A stretch of 64,000 nt of DNA from contig JADJQF010000015.1 in assembly GCA_016712885.1 (NCBI GenBank), positions 310,001 to 374,000 of the forward strand, read 5' to 3'. The position numbers and the translations under genes are program-made. This stretch comes from Candidatus Flexicrinis proximus. Lineage in GTDB: Bacteria > Chloroflexota > Anaerolineae > Aggregatilineales > Phototrophicaceae. Below the pieces are notes generated by a model that saw nothing but the letters and a program-made list of their open reading frames with translations, was not told the DNA's origin and did not search any database. This document shows positions 17,949 through 26,224 of the stretch, in pieces (the stretch's first letter is position 1; every line of letters starts with the position of its first letter).

Positions 17949-18833
17949 TCACAACCTGAGCACATTCACGAGTTCCGCGCCCGTTGCGTTCAGTTCGCGG
18001 CACAGCGCCGACCAGACTGCGCGCAGCACAATCTCCCGCGCGACGAGCATGAAGCCGACCGACAGTGCCAGCCGCATACCGTCCGGGATGCCCGTCGATA
18101 GCAGGAGGATCAGCAGTGCCGGCATAAACAGCAGCACCTGGACTACCGCGTACAGCGCGGCCCCCATGCCAGCCGCTTCCGCCTTGCGGCGCGCACGCAG
18201 CCCGGCCCATATTCCGACCAGCGCCCCCAACAGCGGAGATTGCGCGTTGTCCGTAAACAGCCAGATCAGCACCACGACCACCAGTTGCACGGCGCCTAGA
18301 ACATACACCAGCGCCGGGGTAATCCCTTCTCCATCCAGGTCGGCCACCCCGTCGAACTGAAAGATCAGCGTGCCAAACGTGATGACCGCCGCGATAAATA
18401 TGCCGCCGATCCCGATGATGCGCTGTGCGTTGTGAATATACCGGTTGGCGAACTGCCCCAGCGCCGACAGTCTGAATTCGCGCAGCGCCAGCACCCATCC
18501 TGCCCCAAGTACCCCGGAAGGAGTAAGTCCCAGCAAATCCAGCCGTCCGCTGCCGCGTTCCTGATACAGCGCGCGCGCGGTCAGTGCCGATGCGAACATC
18601 CCGCGCACCGTTCCGCCGCCGACAATCGCGATCAGTGCCAGGCTGAAGCCGACGACCCACATCACCGGCAGCGCCAGCAGCAGCAGCGCGCCGATCAGCA
18701 CCGGGGAACAGCCGGTGTCGCCCGACTTGGGCCGCTTGGGCTTGAGGGTCGCCAGCAGCGGATGTCCCGGAATCCGCCCCCAAAGCGACCTCCACAGCCT
18801 GAACGTCAGCGCCCATCCCAGCAGCCGGTTCAT
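17949..18833 (-). CDS. Multi-span membrane protein, ABC-2-permease-like (second paralogue)
   Basis: A 294-residue integral membrane protein with about six to seven hydrophobic spans. The ATG at 18833 is chosen because it overlaps the upstream gene's stop (ATGA); an upstream in-frame extension is Gly/Arg-rich and not membrane-like. A cytoplasmic-loop motif ERGSGRLDLLGLTPSG resembles both the neighbour's ERGLLELMGVTPSG and the ELLLLTP-type motif of ABC-2 permeases. The two genes are therefore paralogues and may form a heteromeric permease, but no ATPase gene is adjacent. Transported substrate unknown. Confidence 0.6.
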   Translation of the reverse strand: MNRLLGWALTFRLWRSLWGRIPGHPLLATLKPKRPKSGDTGCSPVLIGALLLLALPVMWVVGFSLALIAIVGGGTVRGMFASALTARALYQERGSGRLDLLGLTPSGVLGAGWVLALREFRLSALGQFANRYIHNAQRIIGIGGIFIAAVITFGTLIFQFDGVADLDGEGITPALVYVLGAVQLVVVVLIWLFTDNAQSPLLGALVGIWAGLRARRKAEAAGMGAALYAVVQVLLFMPALLILLLSTGIPDGMRLALSVGFMLVAREIVLRAVWSALCRELNATGAELVNVLRL

Positions 18834-19735
18834 AAACTGCGACGGTGAATAGTGAGGACGTCCTGTACCGAAGTGTTCATCCGCCGGGCCAGCACGATAC
18901 ACAGTACCCACAGGCTTCCCTCGCGCACCACTACAAACGCCAGCATGAAGGTCAGGCTGCTGGTCCAGCCTGAAAGCCATCCGGGAACCCCAAGCACTGC
19001 GTTCGCCGCGACGTGCATTGCCAGCACCAGCGCATAATTAACGGCCTGCAGCGCGATAAAACCCAGCGGCGCCAGATAAACCGACTCGGAACGCATCCCG
19101 GGAATCGACGGGACGATCATTCCCACCAACGCGCCGGACACCAGGGCGCCCAGATAGTCCATGATCATGATACCGAACAAACACACGCCATTCAGCAAAG
19201 AAAGCGGCTGGTTGAAAATCTGAGCAAACTCGGTCTGATTAAATGAAGTACTGCTGCAAAACGCAACGAAGACCAGCGCGGCATACGGCAGCAGCCCGAA
19301 CAACCAGGTCGCGTGCAGCCAGGCCGCCGCCTGATGCAGCCCCGCCAGCATCTGGTCGCGGCGCAGGTAGCGCGTCATCAGCGCCCACACCGCGCCCATC
19401 TTGCCCGACGGCGTCACACCCATGAGCTCAAGCAATCCGCGTTCTCGTGCCCGCTGCATCGAGGTTGTCACGCCGCGAGTCACGATCACGCCGGCGTAGG
19501 TATCCATCAGCAGCATGAGCAGCAGCACCATTGTTAGAGGGGAGATTCCGTAGACCACCCATAATACAAGTGACATGATCACGGCGATCATCAAGAGTAT
19601 GGTCGGCACAAACTCCAGCCAGAACGTAGGCGTTTCACGCGCAGCATCCTGATGGCGCAGCGGATACCACAACAGCGGGTGACGCGGCAGGGCATGGTGC
19701 AGTCCATGCCACAATTCGCGCGTGAGTAAGTGCAT
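18830..19735 (-). CDS. Multi-span membrane protein, ABC-2-permease-like (first paralogue)
   Basis: A 301-residue membrane protein with about seven spans after an amphipathic, His/Arg-rich N-terminus (HGLHHALPRHPLLWYPLRH). The motif ARERGLLELMGVTPSG after the second span is shared with the following gene and recalls the inner-loop motif of ABC-2 permeases. It starts directly after the stop of a secreted beta-propeller gene and overlaps its paralogue by four bases, so the three form one minus-strand operon. No ATP-binding partner is visible in the window. The permease call rests on this motif and topology only. Confidence 0.6.
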   Translation of the reverse strand: MHLLTRELWHGLHHALPRHPLLWYPLRHQDAARETPTFWLEFVPTILLMIAVIMSLVLWVVYGISPLTMVLLLMLLMDTYAGVIVTRGVTTSMQRARERGLLELMGVTPSGKMGAVWALMTRYLRRDQMLAGLHQAAAWLHATWLFGLLPYAALVFVAFCSSTSFNQTEFAQIFNQPLSLLNGVCLFGIMIMDYLGALVSGALVGMIVPSIPGMRSESVYLAPLGFIALQAVNYALVLAMHVAANAVLGVPGWLSGWTSSLTFMLAFVVVREGSLWVLCIVLARRMNTSVQDVLTIHRRSL

Positions 19736-20854
19736 TTAAGGACGTAACCCCCAGGCAAGGATATTGGGACGGCCCATCAGATTGGACATCCCTTCAGTCA
19801 GTTCGGTGAATACGCCGCTCTCGATATCGAGCGCCAGCAGCAGCGAGCCGCGCATATCGTCCGGCGGGTTGCCGGCAAACGCGACGTGGGTGCCGTCCGG
19901 GGACCACACCAGCCGCGGCGGCTCCGGCGTGATATCCTCGACCGTCACGCCGCAGTAGTGGCGCGTCTCGCCCGACTCATGGTCGTAAATATACAGCGAT
20001 GCAGGCTGCACGTCGATTTCCGGGTCTTCGCCCGTCAGCGGCGCCCCCCAGAACGCGACGTACCGCGAATCCGGCGACCAGCTCACGCCGCCGGTCCCGA
20101 TCCCGCCGATCCGAATCGCCCCGACCGTTGCGAGGAAATCAGTCACCTGAATGGTCTCTTTGGTGTTCGGGTTGGCGATCACCAGTTCGGCGCCGGTCAC
20201 GCCGTCCGCCTCCGCGGGGATCACGGCCGCGACCATTGCGCCGTCAGGCGACCATGCCGCGGCGTTAAAGTATCTCGCCTCAGGACCCACTTCTACGCGC
20301 GGGTTGCCCGGCGCATTCTTCAGGGCGATGTTGAAGAGCTGGCGCATGAAGACGCCATCGCGGTAGTCCAGTGCCAGCGCCCACAGCCCGCCCGGCTGGA
20401 TGCTGATGATCGTCGACATGTCGATTTCGGTCAGGTTTCCTGCGGCGTTCTTCAGGTACGCCCGCTTTCCCGCCGTGTAGATTAGCAGCGTATCCGCCGA
20501 CCAGTACAGCACATCATTAGCCGTATCGTCGTACAGGGTCTCGCGGTACAGTCCGTCCAGCGTCATCCGCCGGTAGAGTTCTTCTTCGCCGTCGAGGTAC
20601 GTAACCGTCCTCCCATCAGGCGAAAGCCGGCAATTCGTCCCGCACAGGCGCGTGTTTTCCAGCGGGTAGCGCGTCCGCGCCTCGATATCGACCACCCACA
20701 GCCCCTGCCGGTCAAACGCCGTCAGGATCAGGCCGCCCGGCTCGAACACCCGCTCACGTGGGATACGTGCGGCGGCCGGGCATACCTCGGTCGGCGCCGC
20801 AGCGTTTGCCACGGAAGTCAGTATCACGAGTAGGACGAAAATAGACCAACGCAT
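19736..20854 (-). CDS. Secreted TolB/WD40-like beta-propeller protein
   Basis: Start at ATG 20854, giving signal peptide MRWSIFVLLVILTSVANAAA; the longer in-frame extension upstream is not signal-like. The mature 350 residues contain propeller blades with TolB-type motifs: CRLSPDGRTVTYLDGE, AAWSPDGAMVAAVI, VSWSPDSRYVAFWG and LVWSPDGTHVAFAG. Several Cys could form disulfides outside the membrane. It lies first in an operon with two paralogous membrane proteins and may be their external receptor or partner. No enzyme activity is implied. The WD40 lipoprotein at 15185 is a different protein of similar fold. Confidence 0.78.
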   Translation of the reverse strand: MRWSIFVLLVILTSVANAAAPTEVCPAAARIPRERVFEPGGLILTAFDRQGLWVVDIEARTRYPLENTRLCGTNCRLSPDGRTVTYLDGEEELYRRMTLDGLYRETLYDDTANDVLYWSADTLLIYTAGKRAYLKNAAGNLTEIDMSTIISIQPGGLWALALDYRDGVFMRQLFNIALKNAPGNPRVEVGPEARYFNAAAWSPDGAMVAAVIPAEADGVTGAELVIANPNTKETIQVTDFLATVGAIRIGGIGTGGVSWSPDSRYVAFWGAPLTGEDPEIDVQPASLYIYDHESGETRHYCGVTVEDITPEPPRLVWSPDGTHVAFAGNPPDDMRGSLLLALDIESGVFTELTEGMSNLMGRPNILAWGLRP

Positions 20855-21057
20855 AGCATTTCTTCCCGTAAAATGTCCGGCATCACTGTAACACAGGCGG
20901 CAGGAATGTAAACGGGTGCGTAGAGCGGTCATAGCCACAGCGCGGGAATCCGCTCACACTCACGGCGGGGCGTCCTGGTATCACTCTCCGCGATGTCCCC
21001 GTCGGCCGGGTGAAATACTCAGCGTGTGATGCACTTTCGATGGAGTTCCACCCCAGT

Positions 21058-21188
21058 CCCCGGCAGGAGTTTGTACTCCTGCGCCTCCCATAGCGATATC
21101 GAATCGGCGATGAGGGGTCGAGGGGCGTAAGTCCCTTGCGGAGGCGTGGAGGCGCTGCCTCCACTAACCAAGTCCATAATAGGCTCTA
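21058..21188 (+). repeat. Dispersed intergenic palindromic repeat, copy A
   Basis: About 130 bases matching the copy at 35824-35970. Shared blocks in order are: GGCAGGAGTT, CTCCT, ATAGCGA, AGGGGTCGAGGGGCG, AAGTCCCT, GGAGG, GTGGAGG and GCTGCCTC, with an AATAG near the right end that reaches the stop of the response-regulator gene. The central long hairpin of the other copies is shortened here to CGATATCG. Several GC hairpins remain (for example GAGGGG/CCCT). It lies between a minus-strand gene's 3' end and the next minus-strand gene. The rest of the gap (20855-21057) holds nothing I recognise. Confidence 0.75.
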
Positions 21189-22055
21189 GCGCATGCGGTC
21201 GTTCAGCCGATACCCGACGCCGCGGACATTGACAATCAGGTCCGGGTTCTGCCCGGCATCCTTGAGTTTTTTGCGCAGGTTGCTGATATGCGGCCGGATC
21301 ACTTCGCGCGCCTCAGCCTCATCGACACTGTAGCTCCGGACTTCGCGTACCAGTTCGTGGCACGGGACAACCCGTCCGCTGTGCGCCCCAAGATACAGCA
21401 GCAGGTCGAATTCCGTCGGCGTGAGGTCGATCTCCCGCTCGCCGACCCGGATCTGGTAGCGGCCCGGATAAACCGTCAGCGGCCCGAGCTGCATCACCGT
21501 CCCGACCGGCTCGGCTTCTTCACCCCACCGCCTGACGCTGCCGCCTTCCATCGCCCCCAGCATCGAAATGTTCGCGGCAGGCGTGGTTTCGACGTCAGTC
21601 CGGACCAGCTCGAACACGTCGTTACGGATCGCGTCGAGCAGCGTGCGGCGGCGGCGGATATTCTTGGCGCGGTCAACTCCGCGGGCGATCGCAGCGCGGA
21701 GATCGTTCATCGACCCCGGCTTGATGAAGTAGTCGTGCGCGCCAAGCCTCAGTGCTTCCACCGCCGAAGGCAGGCTGGCGTAACCGGTCATCAGGATCAC
21801 CACGGCATCCGGCGACTCAGCCCGGATTTGCCGCAGCAGCTCTACCCCGTCCATCCCCGGCATCTTGATGTCGGTCAGGACCACTTCAAACTCATTCTGC
21901 GAGATATGCTCAAGCGCTTCACTGCCGTTGGACGCCTCCGTAACCGTGTATCCAACCTTTTGCAGGTTCTTACTGATCGAATAACGGTTCGGCCCCTCAT
22001 CGTCCACGACCAGGATGTGTGCAGAACTCGTCATGGGCTGGGACATTGCGTGCAT
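21186..22055 (-). CDS. Response regulator: receiver domain plus OmpR/PhoB-type winged helix
   Basis: Start at ATG 22055, with GGCGGAGG just upstream; the in-frame extension above it lacks a site. Residues about 13-130 are a receiver domain: acidic pair in VVDDEG, phospho-acceptor Asp in LTDIKMPGMDG, Thr in LMTGYA and Lys in FIKPG. A linker of about 60 residues, rich in Arg at its start, leads to an OmpR-type DNA-binding domain (LTPTEFDLLLYLGAHSG, then RPHISNLRKKL and VRGVGYRL). The receiver resembles NtrC-type ones, an unusual mix with this output. No histidine kinase is adjacent, so it is an orphan; the kinase partner and target genes are unknown. Confidence 0.93.
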   Translation of the reverse strand: MHAMSQPMTSSAHILVVDDEGPNRYSISKNLQKVGYTVTEASNGSEALEHISQNEFEVVLTDIKMPGMDGVELLRQIRAESPDAVVILMTGYASLPSAVEALRLGAHDYFIKPGSMNDLRAAIARGVDRAKNIRRRRTLLDAIRNDVFELVRTDVETTPAANISMLGAMEGGSVRRWGEEAEPVGTVMQLGPLTVYPGRYQIRVGEREIDLTPTEFDLLLYLGAHSGRVVPCHELVREVRSYSVDEAEAREVIRPHISNLRKKLKDAGQNPDLIVNVRGVGYRLNDRMR

Positions 22056-22151
22056 GGATCCTCCGCCAAGAGGCTGAGTGAAGCTGACATTTATTGAATT
22101 CCAAGCATACCTCAACGAATTGTGGTTTGCAAACGCGGTGGTTAAGGCGAG

Positions 22152-23528
22152 TTATATTGTCGGTGATTGAATTGTCATAGCAATCTCAATCGTTTCTCCC
22201 TCAAATGGGGGATAGAAACCCATCCAGTCTTGACCGTTCCACAATGCAACAACCTTGTCTTCCACCGTGATCACGGGCAGATGATCGCGCAGCAGCCGTG
22301 GCACCTTAGTGTTAATGAGCCAGTCTTTGAGCTTCTGCGATCTCCCTTTTAGCCCCAAAGGGTAAACACGGTCGCCTTTGCGCCGTGGACGAAGGGTCAT
22401 CACCGAACCCGCAGGGACTTGAACCGCCAGCACAAGCTGGCTCTGGGGCGTATCCTTGCGCGGCCACTCCATCGTCAATGACATCACTTGAATGCACTCT
22501 CCGTCCAGCCACCACCCCGGGTACGGCGACGACCACGGCGCGTCCCCACTTCCCACCATGACAAACCGCGTGTCGGCGGTCACCTCGACACCTTTACCTA
22601 GTTCCACCGTGCCGCCTTCTTGACCTTGCAGCAGCGCAAGTGCCGCGCGGACATGCGCGTAATCCGGTTCAACCTCCGCGCTTATGCGGGCAGCCGCTTC
22701 CATCAGCATGCGGCTCTGCACGGCCGGGTGCCACGCCTCAAATGCGTCGCGCTCGACCCAGATCTGGCGGCTGTCGGTGCCGCTCATCCGCGCCGCCGCT
22801 TCCTTGACGGCCTGTCTGAGGAAATCGTCTTCGTCGGCGAGAACCGCGGCTGTGCGCGCAAGGGTATCTACCAGGTTCGGATTGACCTGGCTCAACATCG
22901 GCAGCGCGATCAGCCGCACCCAGTTTCGCCGGAGCCGCACGTCGGCATTCGTGGAGTCCTCGCGCCACTGGATGCCTTCGCTCCGGCAGTAGGCTTCCAG
23001 ATCAGCTCGTCTCACGCTCAGGACCGGCCGCACAAGCATAATTTCCGGCGCGTCGGGCAGCGGGGAAAGCGCGCGCATCCCTCCAAGCCCGCGGCTGCCC
23101 GCACCCCGAATGAGGTTCAGCAGCAGCGTCTCAGCCTGGTCATCGCTGTGATGCGCGGTCGCCACGTATTCTGCTCCCAATGCCCTGGCCGTATCGGCCA
23201 GAAACGCATATCGCGCAGCGCGAGCACGGGCTTCAACGCCCGGCGCATGCGGGTCGAGGTTTCCCTGGCCTAACGTACACTCAACGCCCCACGCGCGCGC
23301 CAGTTCCATGACGTACGCGGCATCGCCGCGTCCCGCATCGCCGCGCAGCCCATGGTCGAAAGTCGCTGCAAACAGGGTGATGCCAAGCGCTTCGTACAGG
23401 CGCGTATAAAGATGAAGCAGCGCCAGACTGTCTGCGCCGCCGCTGACTGCAAGCAATAATCGAGCCCCGAAAGGCAGTTGGTTCGCCCTGCGGAGGGTAC
23501 TGAGTAGGGATAACGCCGGTTCACTCAT
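22152..23528 (-). CDS. tilS: tRNA(Ile)-lysidine synthase
   Basis: TilS attaches lysine to C34 of the CAU-anticodon tRNA-Ile using ATP, so that it reads AUA. The 458-residue protein has the PP-loop SGGADS near residue 30, the family motif TFDHGLRGDA, then HHSDDQAETLLLNLIRGAG. A central TilS substrate-binding domain follows, and the C-terminal domain has RKGDRVYPLGLKGRSQKLKD. The length is typical. It is divergent from mreB with about 115 bases between. Essential in nearly all bacteria; nothing odd seen. Confidence 0.95.
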   Translation of the reverse strand: MSEPALSLLSTLRRANQLPFGARLLLAVSGGADSLALLHLYTRLYEALGITLFAATFDHGLRGDAGRGDAAYVMELARAWGVECTLGQGNLDPHAPGVEARARAARYAFLADTARALGAEYVATAHHSDDQAETLLLNLIRGAGSRGLGGMRALSPLPDAPEIMLVRPVLSVRRADLEAYCRSEGIQWREDSTNADVRLRRNWVRLIALPMLSQVNPNLVDTLARTAAVLADEDDFLRQAVKEAAARMSGTDSRQIWVERDAFEAWHPAVQSRMLMEAAARISAEVEPDYAHVRAALALLQGQEGGTVELGKGVEVTADTRFVMVGSGDAPWSSPYPGWWLDGECIQVMSLTMEWPRKDTPQSQLVLAVQVPAGSVMTLRPRRKGDRVYPLGLKGRSQKLKDWLINTKVPRLLRDHLPVITVEDKVVALWNGQDWMGFYPPFEGETIEIAMTIQSPTI

Positions 23529-23604
23529 GCGATTTGCACTAGCCCGTTCATCTTGTGCGGATTATAGTTGCGTGTTGCTGCATTTCGAGGACGAGCCGTG
23601 GCTA

Positions 23605-23613
23605 TGCTATAAT
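23605..23613 (+). promoter_or_regulatory. Extended -10 promoter of the mre operon
   Basis: TGC-TATAAT at 23605-23613, an extended -10 element, about 30 bases before the mreB GTG. No good -35 is spaced correctly. Confidence 0.6.
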
Positions 23614-23642
23614 CCACGCGGCGCGTCCGGCACGGGGGCTTT

Positions 23643-24704
23643 GTGTTAAGTCCGCTCGATTATATCTTCGGCCTATTTTCACTCGACCTCGGGATTGACC
23701 TCGGCACGGCCAATACCCTCGTCGCTGTGCGTGGTAAGGGCATCGTCATCAACGAGCCTTCATTCGTCGCGATTGATAAGAAAACCAATCTCCCGCTCGA
23801 AGTGGGCGCCCGCGCGAAAGAGATGTGGAGCAAGAACCCGAAAAACATCCTGATCGTGCGTCCGCTGCGCGACGGCGTCATCAGCGAGTTCGAAGTCACT
23901 GAATCGATGCTCGATCACCTGATCCGTAAGGCGCACGAACAAACCTGGGTTCCTATCCCCCGTCCGCGGGTTGTCATCGGCATACCCAGCGGCGTCACTG
24001 AAGTGGAAAAACGCGCGGTCTATGACGCCGCCATAAACTCCGGCGCGCGCGAGGCTTTCCTGATCGAAGAACCTGTAGCCGCAGCCGTGGGTGCCGGGCT
24101 TCCCGTCCAGGAAACGCGCGGCAGCATGATGATTGACATCGGCGGCGGCACTACCGAAGTCGCGGTCTTCTCGCTCGGCGGTGTGGTCATCAGCCGCAGC
24201 ATCCGCGTCGCTGGCGACGAAATGGACGAAGATGTCGTTCAGTACATGCGCACAAAGCACAATCTGCTCATCGGAGAACCCTCGGCGGAGCGCGTCAAAA
24301 TCGAAATCGGCTCGGCCTACCCGCTCCCGCAGGAGCGCGTCTATCCGGTCAAGGGACGTAACCTCGTCACCGGGCTACCGGCCACGGTCGAGGTCAGTTC
24401 GGTCGAAATCCGCGAGGCGCTCTCAGGGTCCGCCAATATCATTATCGACACCGTCAAGGATGCCCTCGACGATACTCCGCCTGAACTCATTTCCGACCTG
24501 ATCGAGTCGGGGATATGTATGAGTGGCGGCGGAAGCCAGCTCAAAGGGCTGGCCGCGCGCCTGCAAGATGAACTCGGCATCCGCGTCTATGTTGCCGACG
24601 ATCCGATGACCTGTGTCGCTCGCGGCGCCGCGCGTGTTTTGGAGGATTACAACAACCTTCGACGCCTGCTGGTCAGTTCGAGCCGGGGAAGCACCCAGCA
24701 CTAG
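23643..24704 (+). CDS. mreB: Rod-shape-determining actin homologue MreB
   Basis: Cytoplasmic actin-like ATPase that positions lateral wall synthesis. GTG 23643 follows GGGGG at good spacing. The 353 residues carry phosphate loop 1 (DLGTANTLV), IIEEPVAAAVG-type phosphate loop 2 region (seen as IEEPVAAAVGAG), MMIDIGGGTTEVAV, and the adenosine motif CMSGGGSQLKGLA. The hydrophobic N-terminal stretch (DYIFGLFSLDLG) may help membrane contact. It is first in mreB-mreC-mreD-mrdA, which implies a cell able to build a peptidoglycan cylinder. Confidence 0.97.
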   Translation: MLSPLDYIFGLFSLDLGIDLGTANTLVAVRGKGIVINEPSFVAIDKKTNLPLEVGARAKEMWSKNPKNILIVRPLRDGVISEFEVTESMLDHLIRKAHEQTWVPIPRPRVVIGIPSGVTEVEKRAVYDAAINSGAREAFLIEEPVAAAVGAGLPVQETRGSMMIDIGGGTTEVAVFSLGGVVISRSIRVAGDEMDEDVVQYMRTKHNLLIGEPSAERVKIEIGSAYPLPQERVYPVKGRNLVTGLPATVEVSSVEIREALSGSANIIIDTVKDALDDTPPELISDLIESGICMSGGGSQLKGLAARLQDELGIRVYVADDPMTCVARGAARVLEDYNNLRRLLVSSSRGSTQH

Positions 24705-24791
24705 GTTGCTGAGTGGGATGCCGTGATGAGACACGCCGAATGATTACCGCCCTCCAAGGCTTCTTGGCTTTCCCTTGCGGATCCTTCCACT

Positions 24792-25646
24792 ATGCGCCGT
24801 AGAAGCACAGGCGTTCGGCTGCCGTTCTTCGGCCTGCTCCTGGCGCTTTGCATCGGGCTGATCGTGCTGAGCGGCGGCGGGGGTCTCGACGCCCTGCGCG
24901 GCATCGTCGAAATCCCGTTCAACTTCCTGGCCGGCCTTGTCAACCAGACCAGCAGCGGCGTCGAGCAGCTCACCAATCCTCAGCGCACCTACGAGGAACT
25001 CGCGCAGTACGCTGCCGACCTGGAGACCACCCTCGCCCAGTTGACCACCGAGGTCGTCGGCCTGCGCGAAATCGGTTCCGATTACCAGAGGTTGGCCGAC
25101 CTCGTCAACTATGTCTCGCTCAATCAGGATCAGGAACGCGTAGCGGCGGATGTGATCGCCCGCGATACCGTGAGCGCCCTCCGAACCATCACCATTAACC
25201 GCGGTGCGCGCGATGGCGTGCGCGTTGGCAACCCGGTCGTCACGGGCCAGGGCCTGATCGGTCGAGTCGTCATCGTCAGCGCAAATGCCGCGCGAGTTCA
25301 GCTGATTAACGCCGAGTTCAGCGCCATCAGCGCGCGCCTGCAAACCAGCCGTGTCGAAGGCGCCGTGATCGGCCAGTCTTCCGGCAATCTGCGAATGACC
25401 CTGCTCCCACAGGGCGCCAACGTGCAGGTCGGTGATCTCGTGCTGACCAGCGGCCTTGGCGGTACACTGCCGCCAGACATTCCTATCGGGCAGATCACCA
25501 GCACCCGCCAGTTCGAATCAGACATCGAGCAAAGTGCTGAGGTCCGCAGCTTCATCGACTTCGACCGGCTCGAGATCGTCCTCGTGATCACCAGCTTCGA
25601 ACCCGTGGACCTTTCGGTGTTCGAGCCAACGCCGGTCGCTCCGTAG
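24792..25646 (+). CDS. mreC: Rod-shape-determining protein MreC
   Basis: Bitopic membrane protein of 284 residues with one N-terminal span (PFFGLLLALCIGLIVLSGG), a coiled-coil stretch around residues 60-105 and the MreC beta-domains: ADVIARDTVSALRTITINRG, GLIGRVV and the closing VLVITSFEPVD. It links MreB filaments to PBP2 outside the membrane. It lies 87 bases after mreB with a short gap to mreD. Typical in length and motif order. Confidence 0.95.
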   Translation: MRRRSTGVRLPFFGLLLALCIGLIVLSGGGGLDALRGIVEIPFNFLAGLVNQTSSGVEQLTNPQRTYEELAQYAADLETTLAQLTTEVVGLREIGSDYQRLADLVNYVSLNQDQERVAADVIARDTVSALRTITINRGARDGVRVGNPVVTGQGLIGRVVIVSANAARVQLINAEFSAISARLQTSRVEGAVIGQSSGNLRMTLLPQGANVQVGDLVLTSGLGGTLPPDIPIGQITSTRQFESDIEQSAEVRSFIDFDRLEIVLVITSFEPVDLSVFEPTPVAP

Positions 25647-25652
25647 CACGTC

Positions 25653-26174
25653 ATGGGTGGATTTCTCAGCGTTCCGGTGTTGTTGATCGCGGCAATTCTG
25701 CAGGCCAGCCTGATCCCGCGCCTTGAGCTTCCCGGCGGCGGACCTAATTTGACGTATGTCATCGTGCTGGCGTGGGCGCTCAACGCGCCGGTGGGTCAGG
25801 CTGCGCTGTGGGCCTTTCTGGGCGGCCTCTTTAATGACATCCTGTCGGCGGTCCCTCTAGGCACATCTTCACTGGGCCTCGTGCTGTTGGTCTACCTCAT
25901 CAGCGGCCTCGGCACACAAGTGTACCGCTTGGGGCTTCTCCTATTGATCTTCATGAGTGTATTCGGGACGTTCGCCTACGAATTCAGCCGCGTTGTGCTG
26001 GTTGACTTCTATCAGCTGGTCGGCTACATACCTGCCACCGCGCCGCTGCGGATCAGCTGGGGCGCAGACCTGACTGCAACGGTCTTTCCGACAATGGTTT
26101 ATAATTTCGCGCTGATCCTGCCGGTCTATGCGCTGCTGCGGCTGTTCCAGCGGCGGCTTCCCAGATCCGGCTAG
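25653..26174 (+). CDS. mreD: Rod-shape-determining protein MreD
   Basis: A 173-residue integral membrane protein with five to six spans and the MreD pattern: start LLIAAILQASLIPRL, then PNLTYVIVLAWAL and the conserved segment FLGGLFNDILSAVPLGTSSL. It lies six bases after mreC and about 50 bases before the PBP2 gene. It belongs to the elongasome complex with MreC, PBP2 and RodA. Confidence 0.93.
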   Translation: MGGFLSVPVLLIAAILQASLIPRLELPGGGPNLTYVIVLAWALNAPVGQAALWAFLGGLFNDILSAVPLGTSSLGLVLLVYLISGLGTQVYRLGLLLLIFMSVFGTFAYEFSRVVLVDFYQLVGYIPATAPLRISWGADLTATVFPTMVYNFALILPVYALLRLFQRRLPRSG

Positions 26175-26224
26175 GATACGAGCAGTGCCTCACGCCTCTC
26201 CCGTGCACTTGGGGGACAACCGAA

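Noticed and set aside
21288..22097. 269-codon plus-strand frame
   Set aside because: Antisense to the response regulator, which has complete receiver and winged-helix motifs.
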